Part shown: one piece after another, positions 63,046 to 64,000 of the stretch
Layout of the letters: the number at the start of each line of letters is the position of its first letter
Numbering within the stretch: the first letter of the stretch is position 1
Origin: Pachyseris speciosa
Lineage: Eukaryota; Cnidaria; Anthozoa; Scleractinia; Pachyseridae
Direction: 5' to 3'
Assembly (NCBI GenBank): GCA_016490735.1
Contig: JAEMWC010000050.1
Coordinates: forward strand, 114,501-178,500
DNA length: 64,000 bases
Translations under genes and position numbers: made by a program
Notes under the pieces: model-generated
The model's input: only the letters and a program-made list of their open reading frames with translations
The model's database searches: none
Told to the model about the DNA's origin: nothing

Positions 63046-64000
63046 GTATCAAGTTGATGTTATCGTACACATTGTTAAGAATGTTAAGTCGCAGTTGCCA
63101 AACTTCGTTCAAGGTATCATGCTTGGAATGCACGATTTAAATAGTTTGAATCAAGAAGGGTGTTTGGCATCGTAGTTTGAAATGATAGTTGAGTTTTTTT
63201 TTTTTTTCACGATTGAGTCACATGGATGTGGATCGCGACGTTTGGACTGCTACACTGCTGATCTTTATCAGGCAATCGACTAGTTGAGTATCAGTATCAA
63301 TAGCACCGCTGTCCACAACAGCACACCGATCACACCGAGTGCGAACTAAAAATGTTTTCGACCCTGAAAAACAAGACGGAGTAGGCTACAAGATTCCCTG
63401 CGAGTGGTGAGGTCTATATTGGAGAGACACTATAAATGACGGGAAGATATATGAATCAACGGATTAAGAAAAACGATAGAGACATACGGCTTGTTCGAAC
63501 CCAATTATCCACCGTTTCGGAACACAGCGATGCGACCAGGCACTATCCGCTCTGGGAGAAGGTTGAGTTTATTGACCGAAACCCCTATTGGTAGGGTTAA
63601 AGAGGCTATTGACATATGACTTCAACCTGACGACAACAATAACGACAGCAGAATTGAGATTCCTGAAGCGTTGATGCCCACGATAAGCCGATTGGTACCT
63701 AAACGGACCGCCGAGGGAACAATATCTAGTCTTAAAGATCTTCCCATCCATGGTACGTTAACAACCGCCTAAGTGAGGTTCGAAATGCACCAATCACCAC
63801 CAACCATGGTGCTACTCATGCAGATACAAAGCTAGTGGAGACTACCGCCCTATCAAGACCAGCATTATAACGGTCGAGATATCGAGATTTACTCAACGTG
63901 AGACAAACGATTAACTCACCTATCAATAAATAGTTTGTATTTCCGAATTAGAAAGTGTTTGAGAGTTAAAAATGCCAGCCACTTAGATCGCCCTTCTCTG
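63046..64000 (+). other. Intron after EGF 4, a duplicate of the intron after EGF 2 with an insertion
   Basis: CGCAGTTGCCAAACTTCGTT and the bases around it (63090-63125) match 62008-62045, and the last 35 bases of the window match 62062-62096 (GCCAGC.ACTTAGATC.CCC). The 830 bp between them are new to this copy and include Penelope fragment 3. Confidence 0.65.
63355..63600 (+). pseudogene. Penelope-like element, GIY-YIG fragment 3
   Basis: DPEKQDGVGYKIPCEW, a frameshift, EVYIGET, another shift, then NQRIKKNDRDIRLVRTQLST, SEHSDATRHYPLWEKVEFID and RNPYW. 'YKIPC...VYIGETGR' and 'SxHxxxTGHYPLW..V.FIDR.P.W' are typical of the GIY-YIG end of Penelope-like elements. Remnants run on to about 63690 (RRQQN...IPEALM-like). 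Confidence 0.7.

Larger units (their letters stand above)
59024..61871 (+). other. 2.85-kb intron between EGF 1 and EGF 2
   Basis: Holds a Penelope-like fragment (60415-60660, minus), a restriction-like endonuclease fragment (61376-61651), microsatellites, and GATCGC-rich sequence on both sides of the Penelope piece (about 59790-59870 and 60930-61010) that may be the arms of a disrupted foldback element. The first 600 bp show nothing. Confidence 0.5.

Overview
The window is eukaryotic: coding sequence is broken into about 55 short exons with GT-AG introns, domains coincide with single exons or exon pairs, and the introns are full of metazoan repeats. The domain mix (thyroglobulin type-1, VWA, WAP, calcium-binding EGF) and the element mix (L2/CR1-type LINE, Penelope-like, DIRS-type, PIF/Harbinger, many foldback MITEs, tRNA-derived SINEs) suggest a cnidarian, most likely an anthozoan such as a stony coral. 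That assignment is inference; no species can be named from the sequence alone.

Nearly all host coding capacity lies on the + strand and reads as one very large gene that is open at both window ends. From left to right: the tail of one thyroglobulin type-1 (TY) exon at 1-41; 18 TY exons (439-16964); five VWA domains, each split over two exons (19463-32147); eight more TY exons (32981-38530); one WAP four-disulfide exon (40331-40489); five more VWA domains with four tiny Thr/Pro-rich linker exons between them (42640-52720); and four calcium-binding EGF-like exons (58898-63045). TY, WAP, linker and EGF exons are all phase 1-1, and each VWA pair is phase 1-0 then 0-1, so nearly every junction joins in frame. 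Together they give about 12.3 kb of coding sequence, about 4,100 codons. There is no start codon, signal peptide exon, transmembrane exon or stop codon in the window. The product is inferred to be a secreted or matrix-associated adhesion/protease-inhibitor mosaic.

Three exons (3679-3893, 11878-12089, 19901-20161) are one base short of the expected phase. Two of these gaps fall in short C or G runs, so sequencing or assembly errors are as likely as decay. Only one of the ten VWA domains (44767-45465) keeps a complete metal-binding MIDAS. The last TY domain has lost cysteines 3 and 4, which normally pair with each other.

The introns hold the rest. Notable are a 3.4-kb TTAA-flanked inverted-repeat element (12298-15714) with a second repeat nested in it; a related copy at about 17222-19105 that itself carries a 480-bp TTA-flanked MITE; a Harbinger-like element with a MITE inserted in its transposase (25070-26280); an L2/CR1-type LINE with a 923-codon ORF and an internal deletion (28109-31630); a DIRS-type element on the minus strand that stops inside its tyrosine recombinase (about 53985-57010); three Penelope-like GIY-YIG fragments; and two fragments of restriction-like-endonuclease retroelements.
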